64,000 nt of DNA. It comes from Erysipelotrichaceae bacterium (lineage in GTDB: Bacteria > Bacillota_I > Bacilli_A > Erysipelotrichales > Erysipelotrichaceae). Numbering within the stretch: the stretch's first letter is position 1; every line of letters starts with the position of its first letter. The notes below the pieces were generated by a model that was not told where the DNA came from, did not search any database, and saw only the letters and a list, made by a program, of their open reading frames with translations. The position numbers and the translations under genes are program-made. Location: contig JAUYTU010000022.1 in assembly GCA_030694975.1 (NCBI GenBank), positions 1 to 64,000 of the forward strand, in the 5' to 3' direction. Shown here piece by piece: positions 1-7,094 of this stretch.

Positions 1-77
1 TCAATCATTTACCGCGCAAGATTCTACATTATCTTACGCCTACAGAAGCCATCCTGCTCCACTTCAATCAAATCTAA
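1..77 (+). pseudogene. IS30-family transposase, C-terminal end (cut by window edge)
   Basis: Reading frame 3 from base 3 gives about 24 residues, starting NHLPRKILHYLTP and ending HFNQI before a TAA at 75-77. This matches the usual C-terminus of IS30-family transposases (NxxPRKxLxxxTPxE). The rest lies outside the window, so it may be an intact gene or a remnant. A stretch near 112-140 (GTGGACGACTTG followed by TTGCAATTTGCG) resembles the terminal repeats of this family, which would place the element's right end just before the PTS operon promoter. The assignment rests on a short motif only. Confidence 0.5.
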
Positions 78-203
78 GCAATGAACTGATTCTTGGTTTC
101 CTTTTTTAACAAAGTGGACGACTTGTTATTGCAATTTGCGATGAATTCATAGACCAAAAATTCTCTACATTTTTATGCACAAAAGTATTGCAAGAACTTG
201 GAA

Positions 204-231
204 TTGTAAGAAAATATATAGAGGTTACAAT
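204..231 (+). promoter_or_regulatory. Possible promoter of the PTS/sugar operon
   Basis: TTGTAA (204-209), a 16-bp spacer and TACAAT (226-231) lie about 25 bp upstream of the EIIA start. Each box is 4-5/6 to consensus. The regulator at the operon end is expected to act here. Weak evidence. Confidence 0.3.
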
Positions 232-254
232 AAAGTTAAAGATGGAGAGAAAAT

Positions 255-695
255 ATGCTGAGAGATTTACTAAACAAAGATACAATTGAACTTTCTGTAG
301 TTGCTGAAAATTGGAAAGAAGCAATCACTCGGGGAGGAGAATTGCTTATTAGAAAAGGTTTCATTAAAAAATCATATATTGACGAAATGATCGATTCCGT
401 AAATCAGTTAGGTCCATATATCGTTGTAATGCCAGGTGTAGCTTTTGCACATGCAAAACCGAGCGAATCCGTATTATGCAACGGATTAAGTCTTGTAAGA
501 TTTGAAACACCTGTCGAGTTTGGGAATGTAAAGAACGATCCTGTATCTGTTATGTTTACTATTGCGGCTGTCGACGATAAAAAGCATATGGACGAATTAC
601 AATCACTAGCAATGTTATTAATGCAAGATGAAAACATCGAAAAACTTATGAACTCGAGTAAAGAAGAAATCATTCAATTAATTGAAGGATACTAG
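255..695 (+). CDS. PTS EIIA component, ascorbate/mannitol (fructose-like) type
   Basis: This cytoplasmic phosphocarrier (146 aa) takes phosphate from HPr and passes it to the EIIB encoded next. The family fold is seen in the GPYIVVMPGVAFAHAKPS block, where His66 is the expected phosphorylation site, and in the C-terminal LAMLL helix region. Length is normal for a stand-alone EIIA. The start is supported by GGAGAG 7-8 bases upstream. It is the first gene of a PTS trio (EIIA, EIIB, EIIC). The EIIA domain at the end of the regulator at 11237-13213 is a relative, consistent with that regulator sensing this transporter. The sugar cannot be read from the sequence. Confidence 0.9.
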   Translation: MLRDLLNKDTIELSVVAENWKEAITRGGELLIRKGFIKKSYIDEMIDSVNQLGPYIVVMPGVAFAHAKPSESVLCNGLSLVRFETPVEFGNVKNDPVSVMFTIAAVDDKKHMDELQSLAMLLMQDENIEKLMNSSKEEIIQLIEGY

Positions 696-703
696 GAGGA
701 AGC

Positions 704-982
704 ATGAAAAGAATCAAAATTATTGCAGTTTGTGGGTTTGGTGTTGGAACAAGTTTAATTTTGAAAATGAACATCGAAAGTGCATTTAAGGCAAAAGGGT
801 ACAATGTAGACGTTGATTATATGGATGTTACAACTGCAAAAGGGGCTAACTGTGACATTATGTTCACATCAGCTGAACTATTCAATCAGCTTAAAGATGA
901 AAAGATTCCGGTAGTCGTTGTGGACAATTTTATGGATAAAAACGAAATTCTAGATAAGGGTTTAAAAGCACTAGGACTCTAG
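704..982 (+). CDS. PTS EIIB component, ascorbate (UlaB/SgaB) type
   Basis: A small soluble protein (92 aa) with the phosphocysteine loop CGFGVGTS near its N-terminus (Cys10). It accepts phosphate from EIIA and gives it to the sugar bound by EIIC. It lies 8 bases after EIIA with a clear AGGAGG. The fold and length fit the lactose/ascorbate EIIB class. The family transports L-ascorbate in enterics, but homologues occur with other substrates, and no ulaDEF or lactonase gene is present here. Confidence 0.9.
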   Translation: MKRIKIIAVCGFGVGTSLILKMNIESAFKAKGYNVDVDYMDVTTAKGANCDIMFTSAELFNQLKDEKIPVVVVDNFMDKNEILDKGLKALGL

Positions 983-1045
983 TCGTATTTAACCGATTAT
1001 TCGGTTCAAATAGAACATGTTATTTACAATATAAGGAGGAAAAAC

Positions 1046-2353
1046 ATGGCGATTATTAATTATTTAGCAAGCACATTCTTCAAACAACCACCAATTTTTC
1101 TTGGATTAGTCGCTTTAATTGGTTTGTTGGTACAAGGAAAAAGCTTCAGTGATTGTTTAAAAGGGACAGTCAAAACAATCATGGGGACAGCTATTTTATT
1201 TAAAGCTGTAAACTTACTTGCTGATTCGGTATCCCCATTATCGAACGCATTTGCTAAATTGTATCAGCTCCCGGTTGAAAACGTATTTGATCCAAATGCA
1301 GCATGGAATCTATTAGGAGAATATGGGACAACAATTGGTATTGTACTTGTAGCATCATTTGTGATCAATCTAATTGTTGCAAGATTTACGCCAATCAAGA
1401 ATATTTTCTTAACAGGTCACATTTATTTCTGGATGTCGTATTTATTTGTAGGAGCAGGTGTTCAAGCAGGATTGTCTGGAACAATGCTACTTGTGTTCGC
1501 AATTTTGTTCTTATCAATCTATATAATAGTAACTCCTGCTTTAATGAGACCTCTCGTTAAAAATCTTACTGGTCAGGACTCATTTACCATCGGCCATACC
1601 GCAACCATGTATTGTTTAATTGGTGCAGGTGTGGGCAGAATTTTCAAGGATAAATCTAAATCGACAGAAGATATGCAACTACCTAGCTATCTTGAGTTCT
1701 TGAGAGACACTACAATAACAACTGCGATTGTCATGACACTCATCTATGTTGTAACTGGCTTACTAATTGGAAATGAAAGCGCAACAGCGATTTTCGGTTC
1801 TGCAGGCGGCATCTATGCAATAGGTGGAGCTACTTATGATTTATTCACATTCTCCATTATGGCTGGTATTACCTTCGGTGGTAGCTTAGCTATCCTATTA
1901 ATGGGTGTACGCATGATGATCGGAGAAATCGTTCCGGCATTTAAAGGTATTTCAGACAAGTTAATTCCAAATGCTATTCCTGCATTAGACATCCCTATGG
2001 TATTCCCATATGCGCCTAATGCACTAATGATTGGGTTTGTCGTTTCGATGGTAACAAGTATTGCTACGATTGTAATTCTTGCATCAACCGGAAATCTGCA
2101 ATACGCTGTCATCCCTCTGGTCATAGCTTGCTTCTTTGACATCGCTCCAGGTGCAATCTTTGCAAACAAAGAAGGCGGACGTTTGGCGGTCGTTATTACA
2201 AGTGTTCTAAGTGGAGTGATTATGGTCTTCTTAATCATTGGATCAATAGCGCTATTTAAAGAAACGACAGCTGGTTTTAATCAACTTTATGGAGGTAACG
2301 GTTTCTCACTATGGAGTTTAATCTCGTACTGGTTTGGTCAACTCTTCGGTTAA
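1046..2353 (+). CDS. PTS EIIC permease, UlaA/SgaT family
   Basis: An integral membrane sugar channel of 435 aa with about ten or more hydrophobic segments, matching the usual UlaA length of about 430-460. The N-terminal block (FFKQPPIFLGLVALIGLLVQG) and the later SFTIGHTATMYCLIG and YAPNALMIGF stretches are characteristic of the SgaT/UlaA family. A strong AAGGAGG precedes the ATG. A stable terminator hairpin follows directly (2364-2401), separating the transporter genes from the enzymes downstream. The substrate is probably not ascorbate, given the enzymes encoded next. Confidence 0.92.
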   Translation: MAIINYLASTFFKQPPIFLGLVALIGLLVQGKSFSDCLKGTVKTIMGTAILFKAVNLLADSVSPLSNAFAKLYQLPVENVFDPNAAWNLLGEYGTTIGIVLVASFVINLIVARFTPIKNIFLTGHIYFWMSYLFVGAGVQAGLSGTMLLVFAILFLSIYIIVTPALMRPLVKNLTGQDSFTIGHTATMYCLIGAGVGRIFKDKSKSTEDMQLPSYLEFLRDTTITTAIVMTLIYVVTGLLIGNESATAIFGSAGGIYAIGGATYDLFTFSIMAGITFGGSLAILLMGVRMMIGEIVPAFKGISDKLIPNAIPALDIPMVFPYAPNALMIGFVVSMVTSIATIVILASTGNLQYAVIPLVIACFFDIAPGAIFANKEGGRLAVVITSVLSGVIMVFLIIGSIALFKETTAGFNQLYGGNGFSLWSLISYWFGQLFG

Positions 2354-2363
2354 ATGATTTAAA

Positions 2364-2403
2364 AGCTAGATATGCCGATGAATCGCATATCTAGCTGTTT
2401 TTA
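2364..2403 (+). terminator. Rho-independent terminator inside the sugar operon
   Basis: AGCTAGATATGC (2364-2375) pairs perfectly with GCATATCTAGCT (2385-2396), a 12-bp stem with a 9-nt loop, followed by GTTTTTAT. It sits between EIIC and the epimerase-DhaL gene, on the same strand and only 66 bases apart, so it probably attenuates read-through. Confidence 0.85.
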
Positions 2404-2418
2404 TAGAAAGGACTAAGT

Positions 2419-3903
2419 ATGAAATTTGGTATTCATTTATCGGTATTTACTGAAAACTGGGCGGATGATTTAGAGCAGTACATTTTGAAATCGAAGGAAA
2501 TTGGTTATGACGGGGTAGAAATTCCCCTTATGGATCCTTTTGGTTTGGACATAAAGAGACTAATAAAAATCTTGGAAGATAATCAGATTCTATGTACATG
2601 TGGTACCGGATTAAGTGACCAAACCGATATTTCAAGTGAAGATCTAGTTGTAAGAAGAAATGGTATAAACCATCTTAAAAAATGTATTGATATTTGTCAA
2701 CAACTAAGTTGTGATGTCTTAGGTGGTGTATTGTATTCACCTTGGGGTAAATTATATAGCAGAAAAGATTCAGAAGTAAGAATCGAATGTGCAATAGAGT
2801 GTTTGCAAGAGGTGGGATTATATGCTAAAGAAAAAGGCGTCATACTTGCTTTAGAATCAATCAATCGCTATGAAACTTATATGCTTAACACTATTCAAGA
2901 TGGACTAGATTTTATTAAAAGAGTGGGTAGTGAATATGTGAAAATTCACTTTGATACATATCATGGAAACATTGAAGAAAAGTCCATCCCCGATGCAATT
3001 CGAAGTGCCAAAGGGGAGATCTATCATGTTCATTTTAGTGAAAACGACAGAGGTATTCCTGGATCTGGATCAATTCAATGGACAAAAATCAAGGATGCTC
3101 TGATAGATATTAATTACGACCGCTGGGTAGTCTTGGAATGTTTTGTAAAACCTGATTGTGAAACAGGTACCGGCACAAATACATGGAGAAAAATCGAAGT
3201 TAATGCTGATAAGACGGCGCAAGAAGGACTAAAATTTATGAAAGATTTATTTGGATTAGACCACCAATTAACTAAAGAGCAATGCAAAGAGTTATTAAAA
3301 AGGATTTCACGCATGTTTGATGAAAGACAAGATGAACTTTCTATGTATGACTCTGTAATTGGTGATGGAGATCATGGAATAACAATGGCTAAAGGAGCAA
3401 AAGCAGCTATTGATAAAATCAATCAAACGGAGAATTTTGAAGCAAGTGAGTTATTCAAACTTTATGGCAAAACATTAATATCAACTTTAGGTGGAGCTAT
3501 CGGACCTTTATATGGATCAATCTTTATTGAGCTATCATTAGTAATGAAGAACAAGATAAATGTGGGTCTGGTCGAGTTTGCTACAGGATTTGATCAAGCA
3601 CTTAACAAGGTTATAGAGTTGGGTGGTGCAAAACCTGGAGATAAAACAATGGTTGACTCAATGGTTCCTACCGTGTACTCACTTTTACAGGCAGTCGCAG
3701 AGCAAAAAAATATTGTTCAAGCATTTGAGGAAGCTAAAGCAAATGCGATAATTGGAGCATATAATACAATTCCGATGATTGCAAAGCGTGGTAGATCTCG
3801 CTATTTGCAAGAAAAGGCTATCGGATATCAAGATGCTGGAGCGACTTCATTTGCTTATATGATTGAACAGATATACATATATCTATTAGAGGTATCTCAA
3901 TGA
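2419..3903 (+). CDS. Ketose 3-epimerase (TIM barrel) fused to DhaL-type kinase domain
   Basis: Two enzymes in one 494-aa chain. Residues 1-280 form a xylose-isomerase-like TIM barrel of the D-tagatose/D-psicose 3-epimerase family. The four metal/catalytic residues Glu146, Asp179, His205 and Glu240 have exactly the spacing of Glu152/Asp185/His211/Glu246 in D-tagatose 3-epimerase, and GIPGSG is present. Residues 285-494 are a DhaL (DAK2) nucleotide-binding domain with the Mg-nucleotide motif GDGDHG (Asp311, Asp316, Asp318), then GGAIGPLYG and GDKTMVD. The start follows AAAGGA. It overlaps dhaK by 4 bases. I infer that the fusion channels an epimerised ketose to phosphorylation with the DhaK protein encoded next. 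No DhaM phosphocarrier is seen, so the phosphate donor (ATP or PTS) is open. Confidence 0.88.
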   Translation: MKFGIHLSVFTENWADDLEQYILKSKEIGYDGVEIPLMDPFGLDIKRLIKILEDNQILCTCGTGLSDQTDISSEDLVVRRNGINHLKKCIDICQQLSCDVLGGVLYSPWGKLYSRKDSEVRIECAIECLQEVGLYAKEKGVILALESINRYETYMLNTIQDGLDFIKRVGSEYVKIHFDTYHGNIEEKSIPDAIRSAKGEIYHVHFSENDRGIPGSGSIQWTKIKDALIDINYDRWVVLECFVKPDCETGTGTNTWRKIEVNADKTAQEGLKFMKDLFGLDHQLTKEQCKELLKRISRMFDERQDELSMYDSVIGDGDHGITMAKGAKAAIDKINQTENFEASELFKLYGKTLISTLGGAIGPLYGSIFIELSLVMKNKINVGLVEFATGFDQALNKVIELGGAKPGDKTMVDSMVPTVYSLLQAVAEQKNIVQAFEEAKANAIIGAYNTIPMIAKRGRSRYLQEKAIGYQDAGATSFAYMIEQIYIYLLEVSQ

Positions 3904-4898
3904 AAGCAAAAAAATTCATTAATGAATCGACTAAAATTGTAGATGAAATGATTGAAGGTTTTATCAAAGCAAATCAAGAAATGATAATCAAAATACCAGA
4001 AACAGATGCAATTGCCAGAAAGTCAATTGATCGATCCAAAGTTCAAGTAATAATTGGAAATGGTTCTGGACATGAACCGGCTTGCATAGGATTTGTTGGT
4101 GAAAATATGTTAAGTGCCAATGCTTATGGATCTCTCTTCGCAGCACCTTCGGCGGACACGACATATGAGACAATTAAGTACTGCAATAGTGAAAAAGGTG
4201 TATGTGTGCTCATATCAAATCATGCCGGAGATGTGATTAACTCGAGAATGGCTATTGACATGGCTAAAGATGATAACATTGCTTGTGTAGGTGTAATCTT
4301 ATATGATGATATCGCTTCAGCCTCTAAAGAAGAAATATCAGAGCGAAGAGGTACAGTTGGAACACTGTTTAACTACAAAATTACAGGCGCATATGCAAAT
4401 GAAGGACATTCACTCGAAGAAGTGGTGTCGATGAGTATGAAAGTCAGGGACAATACAAGAACGATTGCGGTCGCATTAAAACCAGGAACTTCTCCAGTAA
4501 CAGGGTTGCCAATGTTTGAGATTTCTGATGATGAAATAGAGATAGGTATGGGCGTGCATGGTGAAGCAGCTGCACTGACTATGAGGATGGGGGCAAGCAA
4601 GGAAATCGCTAAAATTATGGTCAATATGCTTGTTGAAGACAAACCATATGTTTGTGGTGACGAACTGGCTGTAATTGTTAACGGGTGTGGCCAAACAACA
4701 ATCATGGAGCAACTATTATTCTTCAATGACGTTGAAACAGAACTTAAACTGAGGGGAATTGATGTCTTTAAACCTCAGATCGGAAGCTTTATTACAACTC
4801 AGGAAATGGGTGGAATCTCATTGTCCTTTTGTAAAATGGATGAAGATATGAAAAGGTGCTGGTCTGCTAAAACCGATGCTCCATACTTTAAGGCTTAA
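3900..4898 (+). CDS. dhaK: DhaK-type ketose kinase subunit
   Basis: The substrate-binding half of a dihydroxyacetone-kinase-type enzyme (332 aa, usual length). GNGSGHEP is at 53-60, the catalytic Asp111 lies in HAGDVIN, and His220 in GMGVHGE is the residue that binds the substrate carbonyl covalently in this family (His218 in E. coli DhaK). It overlaps the DhaL-containing gene by ATGA, so the two are translationally coupled and should form the active kinase. Relatives of this family phosphorylate dihydroxyacetone, erythrulose and other short ketoses. With an epimerase and aldolase on either side, a C1-phosphorylated ketose is a reasonable product, but this is inference. Confidence 0.9.
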   Translation: MKAKKFINESTKIVDEMIEGFIKANQEMIIKIPETDAIARKSIDRSKVQVIIGNGSGHEPACIGFVGENMLSANAYGSLFAAPSADTTYETIKYCNSEKGVCVLISNHAGDVINSRMAIDMAKDDNIACVGVILYDDIASASKEEISERRGTVGTLFNYKITGAYANEGHSLEEVVSMSMKVRDNTRTIAVALKPGTSPVTGLPMFEISDDEIEIGMGVHGEAAALTMRMGASKEIAKIMVNMLVEDKPYVCGDELAVIVNGCGQTTIMEQLLFFNDVETELKLRGIDVFKPQIGSFITTQEMGGISLSFCKMDEDMKRCWSAKTDAPYFKA

Positions 4899-4900
4899 TT

Positions 4901-5731
4901 GTGAAAGTATTTGAACTATTGGCAAAGGCTAGATTGGAAAAACGAGCGATCCTAGCCGTAAATGTAAGTAATATGGAGACAATCGCCGCTACTTTAGAAG
5001 TAGCAAACAAGGTTAAATATCCGATAATTGTACAAGTTTCACCCATCCAAATTGAAGCGCAGAAACTGTCATACAAGCTCTTTGTAGATTTAGTTCATTG
5101 CTTAGCTGCGCACTATCCGTGTGATTACATTATTCATTTAGACCATGCAACAACATTTGAGGAATGTAAAAACGCAGTAGATGCAGGCTTTGATTCAGTC
5201 ATGTACGACGGTTCTAAGTTGACTTATGAGGAAAACGTAATAAGTACAAGCAAAGTTGTGGACTATGCTCATTCCAGAAATGTAGCAGTCGAAGCTGAAC
5301 TTGGCAGAGTCGGAGGAGAAGAGGGCACTTATAGTACGAATCAAAATGCATACTTAACCTCGCTCGATGAAGTCATAGACTTTTGTTCAAAAGTAAATAT
5401 TGATTCTTTAGCAGTTGCAATAGGTAATGCACATGGATTTTATGGTAATGAACCAAAACTTAATTTTGTTCGACTAAAGGAGATTTCCGAACACACAGAT
5501 TTACCCCTTGTGCTTCATGGTGGTAGTGGAATAAGCGATGCAGATTTTAAAAAGGCAATTAGTTATGGCATAAGTAAGATTAACGTATTTACAGAACTAG
5601 ATAGTGCATTTGTAAAAGGCTTTGTTTCAAAATTCAATGAAGACCGCAAAGTATATATGATGTTTGCACAACGATGCGGAAGAGATGAAATGTCAAGAGT
5701 AATGTTTGAGAAAATGCAAGTCTGTAGATAA
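4901..5731 (+). CDS. Class II ketose-bisphosphate aldolase, GatY/KbaY-like
   Basis: A zinc-dependent aldolase of 276 aa. LDHA contains the catalytic Asp81 and zinc ligand His82. The other zinc ligands are His178 (GNAHGFYG) and His206 (LHGGSG). The EAELGRVGGEEG block is typical of the tagatose/fructose bisphosphate aldolase group. It starts with GTG two bases after the dhaK stop. It should cleave a phosphorylated ketose to dihydroxyacetone phosphate and an aldehyde. In this context the substrate may be a ketose 1-phosphate made by the DhaK/DhaL pair. Annotation as plain fructose-bisphosphate aldolase would miss the context. Confidence 0.88.
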   Translation: MKVFELLAKARLEKRAILAVNVSNMETIAATLEVANKVKYPIIVQVSPIQIEAQKLSYKLFVDLVHCLAAHYPCDYIIHLDHATTFEECKNAVDAGFDSVMYDGSKLTYEENVISTSKVVDYAHSRNVAVEAELGRVGGEEGTYSTNQNAYLTSLDEVIDFCSKVNIDSLAVAIGNAHGFYGNEPKLNFVRLKEISEHTDLPLVLHGGSGISDADFKKAISYGISKINVFTELDSAFVKGFVSKFNEDRKVYMMFAQRCGRDEMSRVMFEKMQVCR

Positions 5732-5748
5732 TTGCAAAGGAGCGCGAT

Positions 5749-7083
5749 ATGAAAATAGGATTATTGGCAGTTGGATTTCCAAATTTCAGGTATGATTATG
5801 CACAGAAGAATTTGGATATCAGTATCAAGAAATTGATATCCAGAGGTATTAGTTTGTTTGGTTGTGAGAAAGTTTTAATTGAGGAATCAATGATTTTTGA
5901 TGAAATCGAACGTCTAAAAAGTGAGCAAGTTGATGTTATGATCATCCAATGCGGAACATACTCTTTTGGGTCGGTCATCTATAAGATTATCGATGAGATG
6001 AAGGAGAAACCGCTCATTTTATGGGGATTTACAGAACCGAGAATTGAAGGTTTTAGAGGGTTACCACTAAACTCCTTGTGTGCGGTAAATATGTACAGCA
6101 GTTTTCTGAAGAGGCTTGAAAAGCCATTTAAATATTTCTATGGAGCAATTGATGATGAAAAGATGTATAACAATATTACTGACTATTTAAAGGCTCACCA
6201 ACTCAAGTTGAAGCTAAAAGGCACAAAGTTTTGTGTCATCGGTGGCCGTGTTCCAGGATTCTACTTATCAAGTGTTGATGAATTGCTTTTTAAAAGGGAA
6301 ATCGGAGTAGAAATTGTATATTACTCACTTGCAGAATTAATATATGATATGGAGAAAACGTCTGATGAAGATGTGAAGCTTGAAGTCGAAAATATCAAGA
6401 GAGTCTCTAAAGTAATAGAAAATTTGGATAAATACCTTAAAGATACAGCATCTATGATAACAGCTATTAAAAAATACAAGGTAGAAAATAAAATCGATGG
6501 ATTTGCCCTAAAGTGTTGGCCTGATATCCAGACAGTGAAAAAAATGAGTGCTTGTGGTGTTGTATCATTTCTAAACAACGACAATATTATGGTTTCTTGT
6601 GAAGGGGATATTACCAGTTTGTTGACCCAATTTATTCAACAGCAGATAACTAATGAACCATGTTTTTTAGCAGATTTAGTAAATTATAATGAGAATGGCT
6701 CATTTAAAACATGGCACTGCGGACCTGCGCCAGCCCGAATTGCTCGAGACCCAGAAGATGTCAAAATAACCATGCACTCAACCATGAAAGAATATGGTGT
6801 TGCGATGGAGTTTGGATTACCAATCAGCGAAGTGACAGTCATAAAGATAAGCGAACTTAATCAGAAATATAGAATGCTCATTATGAGTGGAAACAGTGTG
6901 CAGGAAGATCGAGATATGAGCGCTAATCAAAGTGATATCTTATTTAATGCATCCAAAGATGTAGTGCTAGATACAATTTTGAATAAGGGTTTTGAGCACC
7001 ATTTCTGCATTGTTTATAAGGACATTAAAAAGGAGTTACTGCAATTCTGTGATGTAATGAATATTGAAACAATTGTAATTTGA
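5749..7083 (+). CDS. L-fucose/arabinose isomerase-like sugar isomerase
   Basis: A 444-aa protein of the L-fucose isomerase fold group. FALKCWPDIQ, the CEGD motif, and WHCGPAP followed by MEFGL are the conserved core of short fucose-isomerase-like proteins that interconvert an aldose and a ketose at a divalent metal. It is a relative of the SQ isomerase encoded at 42288-43628, sharing length and the CWPD, CE.D, WHCG and MEFGL blocks. It is therefore likely to act on an unusual hexose rather than fucose itself. RBS AAGGAG precedes the ATG. It ends with TGA, 11 bases before the GH42 gene. Substrate unknown. Confidence 0.78.
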   Translation: MKIGLLAVGFPNFRYDYAQKNLDISIKKLISRGISLFGCEKVLIEESMIFDEIERLKSEQVDVMIIQCGTYSFGSVIYKIIDEMKEKPLILWGFTEPRIEGFRGLPLNSLCAVNMYSSFLKRLEKPFKYFYGAIDDEKMYNNITDYLKAHQLKLKLKGTKFCVIGGRVPGFYLSSVDELLFKREIGVEIVYYSLAELIYDMEKTSDEDVKLEVENIKRVSKVIENLDKYLKDTASMITAIKKYKVENKIDGFALKCWPDIQTVKKMSACGVVSFLNNDNIMVSCEGDITSLLTQFIQQQITNEPCFLADLVNYNENGSFKTWHCGPAPARIARDPEDVKITMHSTMKEYGVAMEFGLPISEVTVIKISELNQKYRMLIMSGNSVQEDRDMSANQSDILFNASKDVVLDTILNKGFEHHFCIVYKDIKKELLQFCDVMNIETIVI

Positions 7084-7094
7084 GGAGATAAAAA

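Noticed and set aside
255-2353. True L-ascorbate PTS
   Set aside because: Protein family fits, but the ascorbate genes (ulaD, ulaE, ulaF, ulaG) are absent and the enzymes present point to another sugar.
2419-3903. Frameshift or gene fusion artefact between epimerase and DhaL
   Set aside because: The frame is continuous, both domains are complete and the join region (about 270-290) is a plausible linker; dhaK overlaps normally.
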